Origin: Owenia fusiformis
Taxonomy: Eukaryota; Annelida; Polychaeta; Sabellida; Oweniidae
NCBI GenBank assembly: GCA_903813345.2
Contig: CAIIXF020000001.1
Location: 60,066,270-60,130,269, forward strand
DNA: 64,000 nt
Direction of reading: 5' to 3'
Numbering within the stretch: position 1 is the stretch's first letter; each line of letters begins with the position of its first letter. Positions 61,863 through 64,000 of the stretch are shown one piece after another. Both the position numbers and the translations under genes were made by a program. The notes under the pieces were generated by a model. The model was not told the DNA's origin. It searched no databases and saw nothing but the letters and a program-made list of their open reading frames with translations.

Positions 61863-63060
61863 TACCAAGAGGACAATAGTGTGTATAAATGATCTATTTC
61901 ATTTATGAAATCGTAAAATATAATGAACTCTGTAATTACTGTATCCTATGTAATTGACAAATATATAGAAATATATGCATATTTTATACTTAAACTTTTT
62001 GTTTTGTTCTGTATCGTTTTGTGACACTTGTTGATAAGGTTGATCCGTCCTGTTATTTATGTTATAAATTGTACATTTAACCTAATGATATGCATACAAA
62101 AATAAGTTTTCGTTCAGCGCATTCCCTCATCCTTTATAATATTTAATCCCGGGGATTTTATACCGATTCCTTATTGTATTTCATGCACTTGAATATTGTT
62201 TTCTTTTTAACATTTAAAAATGCATCATCATCATTAACTTCTGCCACATAATTATACAAAAATTAATTTTCTTCCAGGTCTTCACTCTAAACCTCCAAAC
62301 CCCCTCCCTGACTAGGGGTCTATTTGTCATAGGAAAGTCAGGATTGTCTCAATTTAAAACTGACAAAAGTCGAAGATATCACGATACGCTTTACTTCAAT
62401 TTAATTTTAACTACACCGAAATTGCTGCTGATTTTTGGTAAGACTAAAAACAAACGTCAAATTAATACGCGCTTATTTTACTCAAAATGGGGAATAAAGA
62501 ATTTACCGATTTATATTTGAAATATACCCAAATTTTCATTCCACTTTTTAAATTGACTAACATTTTTAAAATGGTTACGTTCATTTAAAATCATATACAT
62601 CATAAAATTTTAAGTGAGATCTAAGACATTAAGTTTGATTAAGCTTTGTTAAGTGAAATGCATGATTTTATTAATTGTTTACATTAGCGCTTAATTGAAA
62701 AATAAAATAGGATTAACTCCAAGCAAATTAAGGCACATCAAAGAATATCTAGCCTCGCGTATAAGAGGCGTATAGTTTGTTTTTAGATTACGTAATACAT
62801 ACTATTCTCATCTTTTCTATGTACTTATATCCTACTATTCCTGGCTCTTAAGAATAATCGGAGAATAGTTTAAACGATATTTAGTATCGTAGAGTATATA
62901 CCAACAATACTAATTGTTCCGCTTCTGAGGCAAGAATAGTTTGTTTCCCATACCGAATACAATATAGTGAGGACATACTGAACTATTTTCACAAATAGTT
63001 TGCCACTCATACGCTACTATATTTGGCTTTTTGCACAGTGTCCGAACATAAATAGGGTCG
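61863..63060. other. Downstream part of the insert; no gene seen
   Basis: AT-rich sequence after the kinase gene, with no canonical AATAAA close to the stop codon. No second gene and no clear terminal repeat of the insert could be recognised. Confidence 0.45.
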
Positions 63061-63640
63061 CTTTCATGGACTGCCACATCAGTAAGTGTCCTTATTGTCT
63101 CTTTCCCCTGGTCTATGACAGAAACGAACACGATTATCCACTTTGTTGAGGACTCATCTTATTTCTTCACATGCTGTCATATGACACCAAAGATTAGGTC
63201 CAGCGTTTTGGTGCTTCCCTGCCCATTGAAGGCACCTTTCTTTGTTATGATCAGTCAGCTGTGGTCTCTTTGAAGGTCTCATGGCCTTGCATCCGATATA
63301 AAGAAATCACTGGTTGTCTATCGCTCTGGAACACGGGCTTTGATGTGAGTCAGCCATTCATCTCATAGACTACTGGTTGACTTAAAGCGATTTTGATGAC
63401 ATAAATGCAGCAGGTGGTGGTCTTTTCTTACATTTTTCTCTCTAGGGCTACTATTGCTGTGACCTGGAGTCATATTCCAGTGCCTTTGGTACCACTGCAA
63501 AATTTTAGGGACTGTTACCGACACACCCCTAGGGTCCTGGCAATGGCAGTTTGTTTCATGCCAGAGAGCGCCATCACTATGACCTGCCATGCTCTTTTTC
63601 GCTTATTCTATGGAGCATGCCCTCAAAAAACACTTCCAAC
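63060..63640 (-). pseudogene. Tc1-like transposase, N-terminal and middle part
   Basis: Read on the minus strand across several frames it shows MALSGMKQTAIARTLGV and VTVPKILQWYQR (helix-turn-helix region), then CKAMRPSKRPQLTDHNKERC and LQWAGKHQNAGPN, then DESSTKW and GRVRFCHRPGERDNKD, which match the order of Tc1 transposase blocks up to the first catalytic region and the RVWRRPGER motif. Frameshifts and stops make it non-functional. The similarity fades near 63,060-63,080, where the kinase-bearing insert begins. Confidence 0.7.
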
Positions 63641-64000
63641 TCTAAATTACATTTTTATAAAATGTGCACAATGATTACAACTAAGATTTGGACACCTCTT
63701 ACAAGTTGCCAATATCATGAGGTCATGGGGTCACCTGGGTGAATACAAGTTTAATCAACCATAAATGTTTTAACTTTTCATACCAATCAGTTTTATATGC
63801 AAAACTGATGAGGGAATGAGAACACATTAAAAATTTTCATCAAAATGTTATCATTTTGTAGAAATTCCATCGAACAGTTCGTATCTGTAAAATATTCCAT
63901 ATTTATGAGCAACAGTGTACATTGCAGTAGATACGTTTGTCAAAGCCCAAGTATACTTGGCTACCCATCTATTCTGACTCTTGCCGAAGTATACTGACCT

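Larger units (their letters stand above)
59479..63917. mobile_element. Tc1-like element carrying an inserted kinase gene, 4439 bp
   Basis: Left end 59,479-59,505 and right end 63,891-63,917 are a perfect 27-bp inverted pair beginning CACTGTTGCTCATAAATATG, each flanked by TA. A decayed Tc1-type transposase lies on the minus strand in two pieces (63,640-63,060 and 60,235-59,929). Ordinary Tc1 elements are about 1.3-1.7 kb; here about 2.8 kb of unrelated DNA with an intact plus-strand gene separates the two pieces. Whether the gene entered an existing transposon or is true cargo cannot be decided from one copy. Confidence 0.8.

Overview
The window looks like nuclear DNA of a marine invertebrate animal. 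It is AT-rich, its genes have GT-AG introns, its conserved proteins are animal-like, and it carries many short inverted-repeat transposons, mariner, Tc1, hAT and LINE relics, and minisatellites. The species and even the phylum cannot be fixed from the sequence; a non-vertebrate deuterostome or a lophotrochozoan is a guess.

Layout. 0-2.8 kb is non-coding with two fold-back repeats. On the minus strand, 2.8-13.0 kb holds an intronless mevalonate diphosphate decarboxylase (MVD) 125 bp downstream of the stop codon of SDHAF3 (succinate dehydrogenase assembly factor 3). SDHAF3 has two coding exons separated by an 8.5-kb intron filled with nested mobile DNA: inverted arms of 0.8-1.0 kb around a mariner element, whose transposase is itself split by a 643-bp inverted-repeat element. 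About 16.4-16.7 kb looks like a shared divergent promoter. On the plus strand, 16.69-33.26 kb is the cytoplasmic dynein 1 intermediate chain gene, rebuilt here as 14 constitutive coding exons plus three in-phase cassette exons, with a 1.4-kb G-rich 21-bp minisatellite in one intron. Convergent to it, 38.57-45.95 kb on the minus strand encodes a two-RRM, glycine-rich hnRNP in seven coding exons.

46-59 kb is gene-poor: TTAA-flanked fold-back elements, a 79-bp miniature insertion, two LINE 3' ends, minisatellites and diverged tandem repeats, plus one doubtful exon.

59.5-63.9 kb is the most unusual part. A Tc1-like element with 27-bp terminal inverted repeats and TA flanks has a decayed minus-strand transposase split into two halves. 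Between the halves lies roughly 2.8 kb containing an intact, intronless, visibly GC-richer plus-strand gene (449 aa) with its own CRE/CCAAT/TATA promoter. Its product combines an RFX-like winged-helix region, a short coiled coil and a complete protein kinase domain with an HND catalytic loop. I do not know this architecture from any described family.

The genes do not form one pathway: MVD is isoprenoid synthesis, SDHAF3 mitochondrial complex II assembly, the dynein chain microtubule transport, and the hnRNP RNA processing. All exon joins were made by eye from splice signals, reading phase and remembered homology; no alignment was run.
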